Shown piece by piece: positions 45,622 through 52,482 of a DNA stretch of 64,000 nucleotides. Within the stretch, counting starts at the first letter, position 1. Every line of letters begins with the position of its first letter. A model generated the notes under the pieces. The model saw nothing but the letters and a program-made list of their open reading frames with translations. It was not told where the DNA came from and ran no database searches. The translations under genes were made by a program, and so were the position numbers. The stretch is from Endobugula sp965214375 (GTDB taxonomy: Bacteria; Pseudomonadota; Gammaproteobacteria; Pseudomonadales; Cellvibrionaceae), in assembly GCA_965214375.1 (NCBI GenBank), contig OZ243947.1, forward strand, positions 992,001 through 1,056,000. The letters are read 5' to 3'.

Positions 45622-45818
45622 AAAACCTCCTTGATTTCGTGGGTTAAAAATTGCTCTTTGGTCATGTCGTTTCGCTTGCGCGGACTTTCAGTTCGGCTGC
45701 CGGGTTCTGACGCCGCACAAAGAGCAAAGCGGTCGAGGTATTTCCTGATTCAGGTCTTGTATTTCCGCGAGAACCCGGCATGTTTTCTTGCCTTCAAGGA
45801 GTTACTTACCGAGAGGGC
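45622..45818. other. Leader region of the recombination operon with long-range inverted repeat
   Basis: No gene is seen. TGCCGGGTTCT (45698-45708) and AGAACCCGGCA (45770-45780) are perfect 11-bp inverted arms 61 nt apart, able to form an extended stem in an upstream leader RNA or to mark a DNA site. The 40-bp repeat copy is just beyond, at 45793. Confidence 0.5.
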
Positions 45819-45832
45819 TCAAAAACTGTCGG
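45793..45832 (-). repeat. 40-bp repeat, copy 1
   Basis: TTCAAGGAGTTACTTAC, a variable middle, then AAAACTGTCGG. Its partner at 49048-49087 matches at about 34 of 40 positions. This copy overlaps the 3' end of the sigma-like gene and precedes the minus-strand recombination operon. Confidence 0.7.
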
Positions 45833-46385
45833 CGGCGCAGTGCAGATATTCCGCAAAGCCAAGCTCCTTCAGCGATCCGCGTAGTTCGGACAGCGTCCCG
45901 TAGAGGGTCGAGCGTGGGGTTTTGGTTTTGCGTGAGATTTCACTGATGCTGAGCGTCCGAAGATCAACCAGCAGCAACACCAGATGCGGCGGCATCTGCT
46001 GAACCGCCTGTTCAAGGTCGATTTGAATATCGCGGCTGGTCAGATCTTCCGTTGCAGGATCAGGCAAGGCGTTGTCTTCTCCGTCCTTGTCCTCCAGCCA
46101 TGCATCGAGTGAAAAATCACTGATGCCGGACCCACGCTTTTGAACGCGGGCTGATTCAATCAGGCTGGCGCATTTGTGGTTGAGGATGCGGTCAACAAAG
46201 GTCGACCATTTTGCTTTTTAAGGATCATAAGCCTGCTTGCGGGATAGATAATCCAGCATCAGCTCTTGCTCGAGGTCCTCGACTTCTACGCCATGAATGG
46301 CGGAGTGCCGCATCAGGCTGCGTACGTGATAACGGACTTGGTTTACGACATAAGGATGGATTCCTTCATAGTTGTTTTTGCTCAT
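45819..46385 (-). pseudogene. Sigma-70-like factor with an in-frame TAA
   Basis: From the ATG at 46383-46385 the frame gives VNQVRYHVRSLMRHSA and VEVEDLEQELMLDYLSRKQA, like sigma region 2, then TAA at 46218-46220 after AYDP. The same frame goes on KAKWSTFVDRILNHKCASL, then an acidic linker, then SISEISRKTKTPRSTLYGTLSELR, a region-4-like helix-turn-helix, and ends at 45819 (188 codons in all). A Glu-to-stop change would explain it. The C-terminal part alone (45819-46067) could still be translated. Confidence 0.6.
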
Positions 46386-46446
46386 GGTTTTCGTCTACAG
46401 TTGCAGTTAGCCGCCACGCGGGCGGGTCAACTGGGACTGGCGAAAA

Positions 46447-46466
46447 CTCACCGGAGGCCCGGTGAG
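46447..46466. promoter_or_regulatory. Inverted repeat CTCACCGG/CCGGTGAG, possible operator
   Basis: Perfect 8-bp arms around AGGC, about 60 nt upstream of the sigma-like gene start. It carries the TCACCG core also found at 46558 and in the fic operators. Confidence 0.45.
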
Positions 46467-46491
46467 ACGCGCCACTCAAAGCGCTGCAAAA

Positions 46492-46520
46492 ACAAAAAAA
46501 GCCCCGACATGCGGGGCTTT
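46492..46520 (-). terminator. Intrinsic terminator after the ParB-like gene
   Basis: On the minus strand AAAGCCCC, loop GCATGTC, GGGGCTTTTTTT: an 8-bp GC-rich stem followed by seven T. It would end the recombinase/ParB-like transcript before the sigma-like gene. Confidence 0.8.
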
Positions 46521-46557
46521 GGTGGGTGCGAATTTTTTTGAAAAAAATTTCAGAGTG

Positions 46558-46577
46558 TTCGGTGAAATTTCACCGAA
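46558..46577. promoter_or_regulatory. Perfect 20-bp palindrome
   Basis: TTCGGTGAAATTTCACCGAA is a full palindrome with no spacer, 6 nt downstream of the ParB-like stop. Its length and perfect symmetry suggest a dimeric protein site. It may also stabilise the transcript end. Confidence 0.55.
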
Positions 46578-46583
46578 GCGGGA

Positions 46584-46976
46584 TTAGGAAAATCCAAAAT
46601 GCTTTAATTGCTCATCCCAAATATCGGGAAATGGGGTTTGCATATCTTGTAGGCTTAACTGGCGCGGCTGCGTACCATCCAAGATGGCTTTTTTAATCTG
46701 GGGGGCGAGTTGATTGAGGCGCAGTATCCGCGACATATAAGAGGAATTGATCTGGCGTTGGCGCGACATGTCATCGATGGATTTATAGCGCCCTGTATCA
46801 ATCAGGTTCTGCCAGTAATAGGCTTTGGCCAAGGCTCTAACGAGCGTCTCGTCGGGTTTCGAAGCTTCTTGCGGTGCAGTCATATGAGCACCTTCAGGAA
46901 GTAAAATCAGTTTTTTGCCGCCGTAGCGTTTGATTTTTATCTGAACCCGAACCGAGATCACATTGCCTTCCATCAT
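46584..46976 (-). CDS. ParB/KorB-like helix-turn-helix protein associated with the recombinase
   Basis: A 130-residue protein starting MMEGNVISVRVQIKIKRYGG. The middle, SIDDMSRQRQINSSYMSRILRLNQLAP, is a ParB/KorB-type helix-turn-helix. Genes of this type sit just downstream of large serine recombinases in integrative elements and may modulate integration or excision. The start ATG at 46974-46976 lies 2 nt past the recombinase stop; earlier ATGs lie inside the recombinase gene. Followed by a strong terminator. Confidence 0.7.
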   Translation of the reverse strand: MMEGNVISVRVQIKIKRYGGKKLILLPEGAHMTAPQEASKPDETLVRALAKAYYWQNLIDTGRYKSIDDMSRQRQINSSYMSRILRLNQLAPQIKKAILDGTQPRQLSLQDMQTPFPDIWDEQLKHFGFS

Positions 46977-46978
46977 TT

Positions 46979-48363
46979 TTATGCGTGCATCCATGCTTGC
47001 TCCTCCAATTGTTTGGTTGAAATTCCTTGGAGGCGCTTTTCTTGTTCGTCCAATTCTCGTGCAAGGCTTAGCATGCCATCTGCCCGGATACGGACATCGA
47101 CATATTCATAATTGACGATGACTTTCTCAATCATCAGCTCAAGAATACGTTGCTGCTCTGCCGGAAAAAGCTCCTTCCAGATCGGTACAATATTACCAAG
47201 CGCGTCCCGGACTTCCGTTTCAGTCACGCTTTCATCTTCTTTGTATGCCTCGCGCCATGTCTCAACGATCATTTCAGGTGAAGCAAAAACGGCTTGTAGC
47301 TGCGTCAGGATCAAAGCTTCCATCTCATTGGCACTGACATTACGAACTTTGCAATCAGGGTTGATACCTTTGCGATAGTGCTCGCAGGTGTAATAGCGAC
47401 AAAGCCTGCCGCCTTTTTTACGGGTATGGCTTGGCACCAAAGAGCATTCACATTCGCCGCATTTCAAAAGCCCTATAAAATGGCCTTGGTTTTCTTGCGT
47501 GTGATTGCGCCTCTATTGATGGTGTTTTCTTTCATATTGGCGCGGACTTTATTCCACGCATCCATATCGATGATAGCTGGATGGCGGCCTTCGTAGATTT
47601 TGTCTTTATGTTTGATCTTGCCGATATAGATAGGGTTTTGCAGAATCTTATAGAGGCCGCCTTTATCCAGTGCCTTGCCACCCATAACCCGTCCGTTCTT
47701 GGTTGTACGCTTCTTGCTTAACACTCCCATGCGCGGCAACATTTTTGCCATTTCCGTTGGTGACTTGGTCATCAAAAACAGATCAAATATTTTGCGGAGA
47801 CTCTCAGCCTCATCAGGCTCGATCACAAGCTCGCGGTTTTTCACCACATAGCCCATGGGCGTGACACCACCCATCCACATGCCTTTGCGTTTGGAAGCGG
47901 CCAATTTATCGCGGATACGTTCGCCAATAACTTCACTCTCAAACTGGGCAAATCTGAGCAGCATGTTTAGCGTCAGTCGTCCCATCGATGTGGTGGTGTT
48001 GAATTGCTGGGTAACAGAGACAAACGACACTTTGTGCTCGTCAAACAGATCGATCAGTTTGGCAAAGTCAACCAAAGAGCGCGACAATCGGTCAACTTTG
48101 TACACAACGACTGTATCAATCAGGCCGCTTTTGATGTCGTCCATCAGACGTTTTAAGGCCGGGCGATCCATATTGCCGCCTGTAAAGCCGCCATCATCAT
48201 ATTCATCAGGAAGCTGAAACCAGCCTTCATGTTTTTGTGAAGCAATGTAGGATTCACACGCCTCGCGCTGAGCATCAAGGCTTTTGAACTCCATGTCCAA
48301 GCCTTCTTCAGTAGATTTGCGCGTATAAATCGCGCAGCGTTTTTTCGGTATGGTTTTGCTCAC
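46979..48363 (-). pseudogene. Serine site-specific recombinase, single-base frameshift
   Basis: The N-terminal resolvase domain (from 48363) has the catalytic Ser in IYTRKSTEEGLDMEFKSLDA near residue 16 and Arg in VYKVDRLSRSL, then the recombinase domain with TPMGYVVKNRELVIEPDEA. The frame is lost at a run of four T (plus 47477-47480); adding one T gives KAIFIGLLKCGECECS, leading into the zinc-ribbon domain with YYTCEHYRKGINPDCKVRNV and the coiled C-terminus. Without the zinc ribbon the enzyme is unlikely to recombine att sites. Confidence 0.82.
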
Positions 48364-48374
48364 TGTTTACCTCC

Positions 48375-48815
48375 TTATGCTTTGTTGTTTAATCCGAAGA
48401 AGGCAGGTCCTGACCAGCTGCTGCCTTTGATGGCCAGTGCAACTTTCGACAGGCTTTTGTATAGGCAGCCTGCATATTCGTAGCCTTCTTCTAAAATGGT
48501 GACCTGATATTCAATGCCCTTATATTCCCAAACGAGCTTGGTGCCGGGGATGGGCCGCTGATATTGTGTCTTGCGCTTCGGCCTGGCTTTCTTGCCCGAT
48601 CCGAATAAATCATTGGCCTGTTGTTCGATCCGGTTCTCAATCTGCGGATCAACGCCATAAGCAAGCTCCTGCAGGCGATAAGCCAGTCTGCGAACAATGT
48701 GGCTTTTATGGCCGCCAGGTGGTTCGTCCTGATACACATCCCGCCATAATGCTTTCAGGTCTGATAGCGGCATGTTTGGGAGTGCGGCCACACGCGCCAG
48801 AAGTGTTTTATCCAT
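48375..48815 (-). CDS. DUF2924-family protein
   Basis: A 146-residue protein starting MDKTLLARVAALPNMPLSDL, with AAGGAGA 5 nt upstream. LKALWRDVYQDEPPGGHKSHIVRRLAYRLQ is the DUF2924 signature, and the C-terminal half (GTKLVWEYKGIEYQVTILEEGYEYAG) is beta-rich. DUF2924 genes are usually next to a large serine recombinase, as here; function is unknown but DNA binding in integration is a reasonable guess. Confidence 0.85.
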   Translation of the reverse strand: MDKTLLARVAALPNMPLSDLKALWRDVYQDEPPGGHKSHIVRRLAYRLQELAYGVDPQIENRIEQQANDLFGSGKKARPKRKTQYQRPIPGTKLVWEYKGIEYQVTILEEGYEYAGCLYKSLSKVALAIKGSSWSGPAFFGLNNKA

Positions 48816-49017
48816 CTGTTTCTCCTTGGTTTTTTGGTTCTTCGTCATGGGCATGAACGCTTGGAAAAACTTGTAAGTCCAATGAATTAGAGGGATGTGT
48901 TGCTTCTTTCTGACGGTTCAGACGGATCTTGCGGTGCAGGATGCCAAGCGCCAGCAAACGCGCCACTTCGGTGCGGCGATCTCGCTCATTTATTAGGTTT
49001 GGGGGAAGTGAAGACAT
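48808..49017 (-). CDS. Small hypothetical protein of the DUF2924/recombinase locus
   Basis: A 69-residue protein (NERDRRTEVARLLALGILHRKIR) with GGAGG upstream, overlapping DUF2924 by 8 nt. Short RRxEVAxLLAxG proteins recur at this position in such loci; role unknown. First gene of the minus-strand unit divergent from the LexA-like operon. Confidence 0.65.
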   Translation of the reverse strand: MSSLPPNLINERDRRTEVARLLALGILHRKIRLNRQKEATHPSNSLDLQVFPSVHAHDEEPKNQGETDG

Positions 49018-49047
49018 GGGCGTTCCTCCTTGAGAATTATTGCGTCG

Positions 49048-49087
49048 TTCAAGGAGTTACTTACTGAAATGACTTGAAAACTGTCGG
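49048..49087 (-). repeat. 40-bp repeat, copy 2
   Basis: Same 40-bp sequence as at 45793-45832 (first 17 nt and last 11 nt identical), here 30 nt upstream of the first gene of the recombinase operon. Two copies before two minus-strand units suggest a shared promoter or activator site. Confidence 0.7.
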
Positions 49088-49112
49088 TTCAGTCAATGCT
49101 GTGCATTGAATC

Positions 49113-49145
49113 AAATTAGGCTTATGAAAATCATAAGCCTAATTT
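49113..49145. promoter_or_regulatory. Perfect 15-bp inverted repeat before the LexA-like gene
   Basis: AAATTAGGCTTATGA and its exact complement are separated by AAA, ending 34 nt before the LexA-like start; TATTAGG repeats part of an arm just after. This is the expected place for the repressor's own operator and could also block the divergent recombinase operon. Confidence 0.7.
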
Positions 49146-49179
49146 ATATTAGGTCATTAGCCAAAATTGAAAGGATGCT

Positions 49180-49833
49180 ATGGAGCAACTGACAAACGCA
49201 CAGAATACGCTATTACAGGCCATTGAGCGCCTGAAACGTGCCATGGGGATGTCGCCCACGGTACAAGAGCTTGCTGTGGAATTGGGTGTAAAAGCGCCCA
49301 GTGTGTTTGAAGGGCTCAAGCGGTTGGAAGATAAAGGCTATATTCTCAGACAGGCACGAAAAGCGCGGTCCATCGAAATCCTTCATGCACAAACACCGGA
49401 TAAAAATAATCTGATGGCTGTTCCTGTTTTAGGGATGGTTGCGGCTGGCCAACCGATTCTCGCCCTTGAGAATCAGATTGGTCAGGTCATGGTGCCGGAT
49501 AATGTTCTTCGCGGGAAATGCTTTGCCCTCAAAGTGCAAGGCGACAGTATGATCAACGCTGATATTTTCGAGGGCGATTACGTTGTTGTGCGTCAGCAAC
49601 CTATTGCTGAAAACAGCAATATTGTTGTGGCCATGATCGGCGAAGAAGCTACTGTAAAGCGGCTGAGCATCGAAGGGGAGCATATTGAGCTGCGCCCTGA
49701 AAATCAGAAACTAAAACCCATCATCATAGGACAACAAGATGCACTTAAAATAATTGGGAAGGTCTTACACGTCTGCTCGGGTGTTGACACCGAGGCCCTC
49801 CTAGACGAACCCCCAAGGAGGACAACCACATGA
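49180..49833 (+). CDS. LexA-like self-cleaving repressor (S24 peptidase)
   Basis: A 217-residue repressor. The N-terminal winged helix has GMSPTVQELAVELGVKAPSVFEGLKRLEDKGYI, the LexA arrangement. The cleavage site is the Ala-Gly of GMVAAGQPI near residue 87, the catalytic Ser is in QGDSMINADIFEGD near residue 127 and the Lys in EEATVKRLS near residue 163. DNA damage should relieve repression through RecA. AAGGA lies 4 nt before the ATG. It overlaps the next gene by 4 nt, so the two unknown genes that follow are part of its regulon. It may be a mobile-element LexA paralogue; whether the host has another is not visible. Confidence 0.9.
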   Translation: MEQLTNAQNTLLQAIERLKRAMGMSPTVQELAVELGVKAPSVFEGLKRLEDKGYILRQARKARSIEILHAQTPDKNNLMAVPVLGMVAAGQPILALENQIGQVMVPDNVLRGKCFALKVQGDSMINADIFEGDYVVVRQQPIAENSNIVVAMIGEEATVKRLSIEGEHIELRPENQKLKPIIIGQQDALKIIGKVLHVCSGVDTEALLDEPPRRTTT

Positions 49834-51056
49834 GCACCTATAAATTACGACGTTTTGCCCAACCTGATGTTTTGAAACACATCCAACAAGATAATCTGAT
49901 CACTTTTCTTAAGCGTTATGAAAGCTACCTGACCGGGCGCGGGTTCAGCTTTGAGTTAGATGAAGATGGCGAGCTGGATTTCGAGACGCTGTGCCAAGTG
50001 CTGATGAATCCATCAGAGGCCATGGATATCGACTTCGTTGAAGCCTTGTTCTTTATTCAGGAAATGTCTGACGATGATCATTTTGAAGAATTGAGCGAAC
50101 AGGCCGAGGCTAACAATATCGCCGTACATGAAGAATCAACAGCAGCAGATTTGGCATTGGCGTTATGGCTACATGATCCCGAGCTTTTGAAGCGTCCACA
50201 TGCAGAGGTAATGATCCTCAAACCCAAATCATTCATGTACTTCCAATCAGAACAAAAATCGCCCGATATTTTTACTCTGCCAAAACCAGAAATCATGCGG
50301 ACGCTGGAAGCGGATATGGACGCTTGGTTTCTGAAAAATAAACGCGGGACTGGCTGCCGTATTCTGCCTGTCAGCGCAGAGGACGAAGATAAGACATACT
50401 TCTTGATCCGTCATGGCATGCCATTCAAACGTGAAGGTAAAATTGAATCTGGGCAGTCCAAGACGATTTTCTATCGTCCGGAGTTTCATGATGTGATTGT
50501 CTATGATCGCGCCAATAATGATCTGGCCGTCTTCAATAAGTCAGGTGCCAAGAAGGAGCGCACCATGTATTTGGATTTATTTAGCCAGCATCTCTTCGGT
50601 AAGGCTGAATATTTCCCCGGCGCAGAAAAATATACATTACAGCCACTTATCGATAATGGCGTTGATGCTTTGGCTTGCGCTGATATTGACGTGCTGGAAG
50701 ATATAAAGCTGGTGGAAATCCAGCACCAGTTTCTGGGGCCTTATAACGATAAACAGACATTGCGCTCAAATGATGTATTTGCCTCATTAGCCTCAAGGGA
50801 TCGTGAATTCCCGAACTTTGGTAGGCTGGTTTCTGCCAGCTTTTCTGTAAAATTTGAAAACGCCAAGCGCCCGCGCATGGTCAAGGTACGAACACCGAAT
50901 GTGGCCAATTTTGACCGTAAGGAAGATTCTCATCTGATTGAAACATGGCTGCGGAAACGTGGCTTTGTCAATGAGCAGAAAGAGGAAGAAGACAGCACGC
51001 AACCCGTAACGCATCAGGAGAGCCATGACGCCGTATCAATCGCCGCCATGGCGTAA
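49830..51056 (+). CDS. Unknown protein A of the LexA-like operon
   Basis: A 408-residue soluble protein that I do not recognise. It has no P-loop, no obvious nuclease motif and no membrane segment. The N-terminal 100 residues are acidic and helical (FELDEDGELDFETLCQVLMN), the middle contains TIFYRPEFHDVIVYDRANNDLAVF, and the C-terminal part is beta-rich with RPRMVKVRTPNVANFDR followed by a Gln/Glu/Ser tail. AAGGAGG lies 9 nt upstream; the start overlaps the LexA-like stop by 4 nt and the end overlaps the next gene by 32 nt, so the operon is tightly coupled. Confidence 0.8.
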   Translation: MSTYKLRRFAQPDVLKHIQQDNLITFLKRYESYLTGRGFSFELDEDGELDFETLCQVLMNPSEAMDIDFVEALFFIQEMSDDDHFEELSEQAEANNIAVHEESTAADLALALWLHDPELLKRPHAEVMILKPKSFMYFQSEQKSPDIFTLPKPEIMRTLEADMDAWFLKNKRGTGCRILPVSAEDEDKTYFLIRHGMPFKREGKIESGQSKTIFYRPEFHDVIVYDRANNDLAVFNKSGAKKERTMYLDLFSQHLFGKAEYFPGAEKYTLQPLIDNGVDALACADIDVLEDIKLVEIQHQFLGPYNDKQTLRSNDVFASLASRDREFPNFGRLVSASFSVKFENAKRPRMVKVRTPNVANFDRKEDSHLIETWLRKRGFVNEQKEEEDSTQPVTHQESHDAVSIAAMA

Positions 51057-52083
51057 ACTGACAGAGCTTTCTGGTGGCAAGGGTGTAAAAGCTGAATGGC
51101 AGGACTTTCCGGAAGAGCTGCTTACCATCACCAGTGAGGAAGCATCCGCCATTCCCTGTAATGGCCGAGCCGGATGCTACATGAATGTCGTGCGGCATGG
51201 GCCAAGCGATATTGTCGGCATCTGTACATCAGATACCAAGCAGTGCGACCGCCGCACGCTCAAAAAATCAGAACTGGCGCTATATCCTATTGATCACAAA
51301 AAGCTGGCTACCAAGGTTGCTGTCGCCATTGGTTTTACCGAGCAACACGAAAAAATCACAGGCTATACTGCCCTTTGGAAATTTGGCGTACTGAATCCGC
51401 AAGCCGAGCATAGTTTTCCTGTCTATTGTTTTTTGGACCAGACATCCTCGCAGCTGGATAAAATCGTTAATCAGCTTTGTATGGGAGAGCAGACGTTTCT
51501 GTTGATTGCTGCCACCAGCAGTCTCATCAGCACTGCCAGCTCTGATGCAAGTAGCAGGCATAAATCCAAACTCATCGGTATAGATGATGTGCTCGGCGTT
51601 GATGCTGCGGGTAAGGTCATTGCAAAAGAGAGCGCTCAAACCATCGTCTCCAATTGGCTGGAAACAGTGTTGCCAAAATCAGGCAAGCCGGGATCTGAGT
51701 ATCAATTCCCGACACCAGCAGGCGCAACATGGGAACAATTTGTATTTGAATTTACCGCATCAGAGATGTTGTCAGTGACATGCGGTCAAACTCAACAACG
51801 TTTGGAACCTGAGCATCTGAAGATGAAAGATCAGAGATCTGGGAAAAGAACGAACCAGTGGACGCTTCTATTGGTTATTGCAAAAACCGGAGGAAGCCTC
51901 TCGTGGCACGATAGCGATGCAGACGATAAGTTAAAAAAGCAGAAGCAGGAATTAGCAAATAAGCTCAAACAATCCTTCGGCCTTTCCGAAGACCCGCTTC
52001 CATGGTCGAGTAAAGACAATTGCTATAAAACCCGCTTCATCATTCGTGCAGATGACAATGTCCTGCGCCAGCTCACTGGTTGA
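51025..52083 (+). CDS. Unknown protein B of the LexA-like operon, cysteine cluster at N-terminus
   Basis: A 352-residue protein that I do not recognise. CNGRAGCYMN and GICTSDTKQCDRR (residues 45-76) give four cysteines spaced like a zinc-binding or iron-sulfur site. The middle has a Ser-rich linker (TSSLISTASSDASSRHKSK). The C-terminal part (SGKRTNQWTLLLVIAKTGGSLSW then a Lys-rich helix) looks like a DNA-binding fold. AGGAGA lies 4 nt before the ATG, which is inside gene A. An intrinsic terminator follows at 52151. Confidence 0.78.
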   Translation: MTPYQSPPWRKLTELSGGKGVKAEWQDFPEELLTITSEEASAIPCNGRAGCYMNVVRHGPSDIVGICTSDTKQCDRRTLKKSELALYPIDHKKLATKVAVAIGFTEQHEKITGYTALWKFGVLNPQAEHSFPVYCFLDQTSSQLDKIVNQLCMGEQTFLLIAATSSLISTASSDASSRHKSKLIGIDDVLGVDAAGKVIAKESAQTIVSNWLETVLPKSGKPGSEYQFPTPAGATWEQFVFEFTASEMLSVTCGQTQQRLEPEHLKMKDQRSGKRTNQWTLLLVIAKTGGSLSWHDSDADDKLKKQKQELANKLKQSFGLSEDPLPWSSKDNCYKTRFIIRADDNVLRQLTG

Positions 52084-52112
52084 TAATGACAGGCATAGAC
52101 TGCTACGAACTG

Positions 52113-52256
52113 GTCAATTGCAAACCCTTGATTTCCCATGACTAAAAGCTCCGTACTTCGTTTTTCCAAGTACGGTGTTTTTCAGGAAAGGGGCATATAT
52201 AGGAGGAAAATTAGAGAAAAACGGGGTATTTTTATAGAGAGGAAGTCAATTGCAAA
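52113..52256. repeat. 12-bp direct repeat at the right edge of the element
   Basis: GTCAATTGCAAA occurs at 52113-52124 and 52245-52256, between the LexA-like operon and the tRNA-Ser. Repeats at an element's edge can be recombinase arm sites, but I see no third copy at the left edge. Confidence 0.35.
52151..52182 (+). terminator. Intrinsic terminator of the LexA-like operon
   Basis: CCGTACTT, a 9-nt loop, AAGTACGG, then TGTTTTT. It lies 68 nt past the stop of gene B, in the right orientation. Confidence 0.85.
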
Positions 52257-52262
52257 TAGCGA

Positions 52263-52287
52263 AAAAGCCCGCAAATGCTGGGCTTTT
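52263..52287 (-). terminator. Intrinsic terminator of tRNA-Ser
   Basis: On the minus strand AAAAGCCC-AGCATTTGC-GGGCTTTTT, 45 nt past the tRNA 3' end. Confidence 0.75.
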
Positions 52288-52331
52288 GAGGATATGCCAT
52301 CTGGGGCATATGAAAGTTCGTTTTAGGTTAA

Positions 52332-52419
52332 TGGCGGTGAGGGAGGGATTCGAACCCTCGGTACGTTGCCGTACACACACTTTCCAGGCGTGCTCTTTCG
52401 ACCACTCAGACACCTCACC
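52332..52419 (-). tRNA. tRNA-Ser, anticodon GGA
   Basis: 88 nt including an encoded CCA. The acceptor stem pairs GGTGAGG with CCTCACC. The anticodon loop reads CTGGAAA (anticodon GGA). The long variable arm (GTGTACGGCAACGTACCG) is the class II feature of tRNA-Ser, and the T arm is GAGGG-TTCGAAT-CCCTC. It closely follows E. coli serW. The 3' end faces the accessory element, the usual arrangement at an integration site. Confidence 0.97.
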
Positions 52420-52482
52420 GAAGAGAGGCGGCATTATACACAAACTGCTTTGTGATGCACCTGTTTTGTGACTGAAAGCGCT

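Larger units (their letters stand above)
46386..46583. other. Regulatory gap between the ParB-like and sigma-like genes
   Basis: About 200 nt with no gene. It contains three palindromes (46447-46466, the terminator at 46492-46520, and 46558-46577), listed separately. Confidence 0.6.

Noticed and set aside
26512..46385. Stop-codon reassignment or a suppressor tRNA explaining the in-frame stops
   Set aside because: TAA, TAG and TGA all occur, core genes are clean, and frameshifts are also present, so decay is simpler.
37865..49087. A complete inducible prophage
   Set aside because: No terminase, portal, capsid or tape-measure genes; the recombinase and tail-tip genes are broken.
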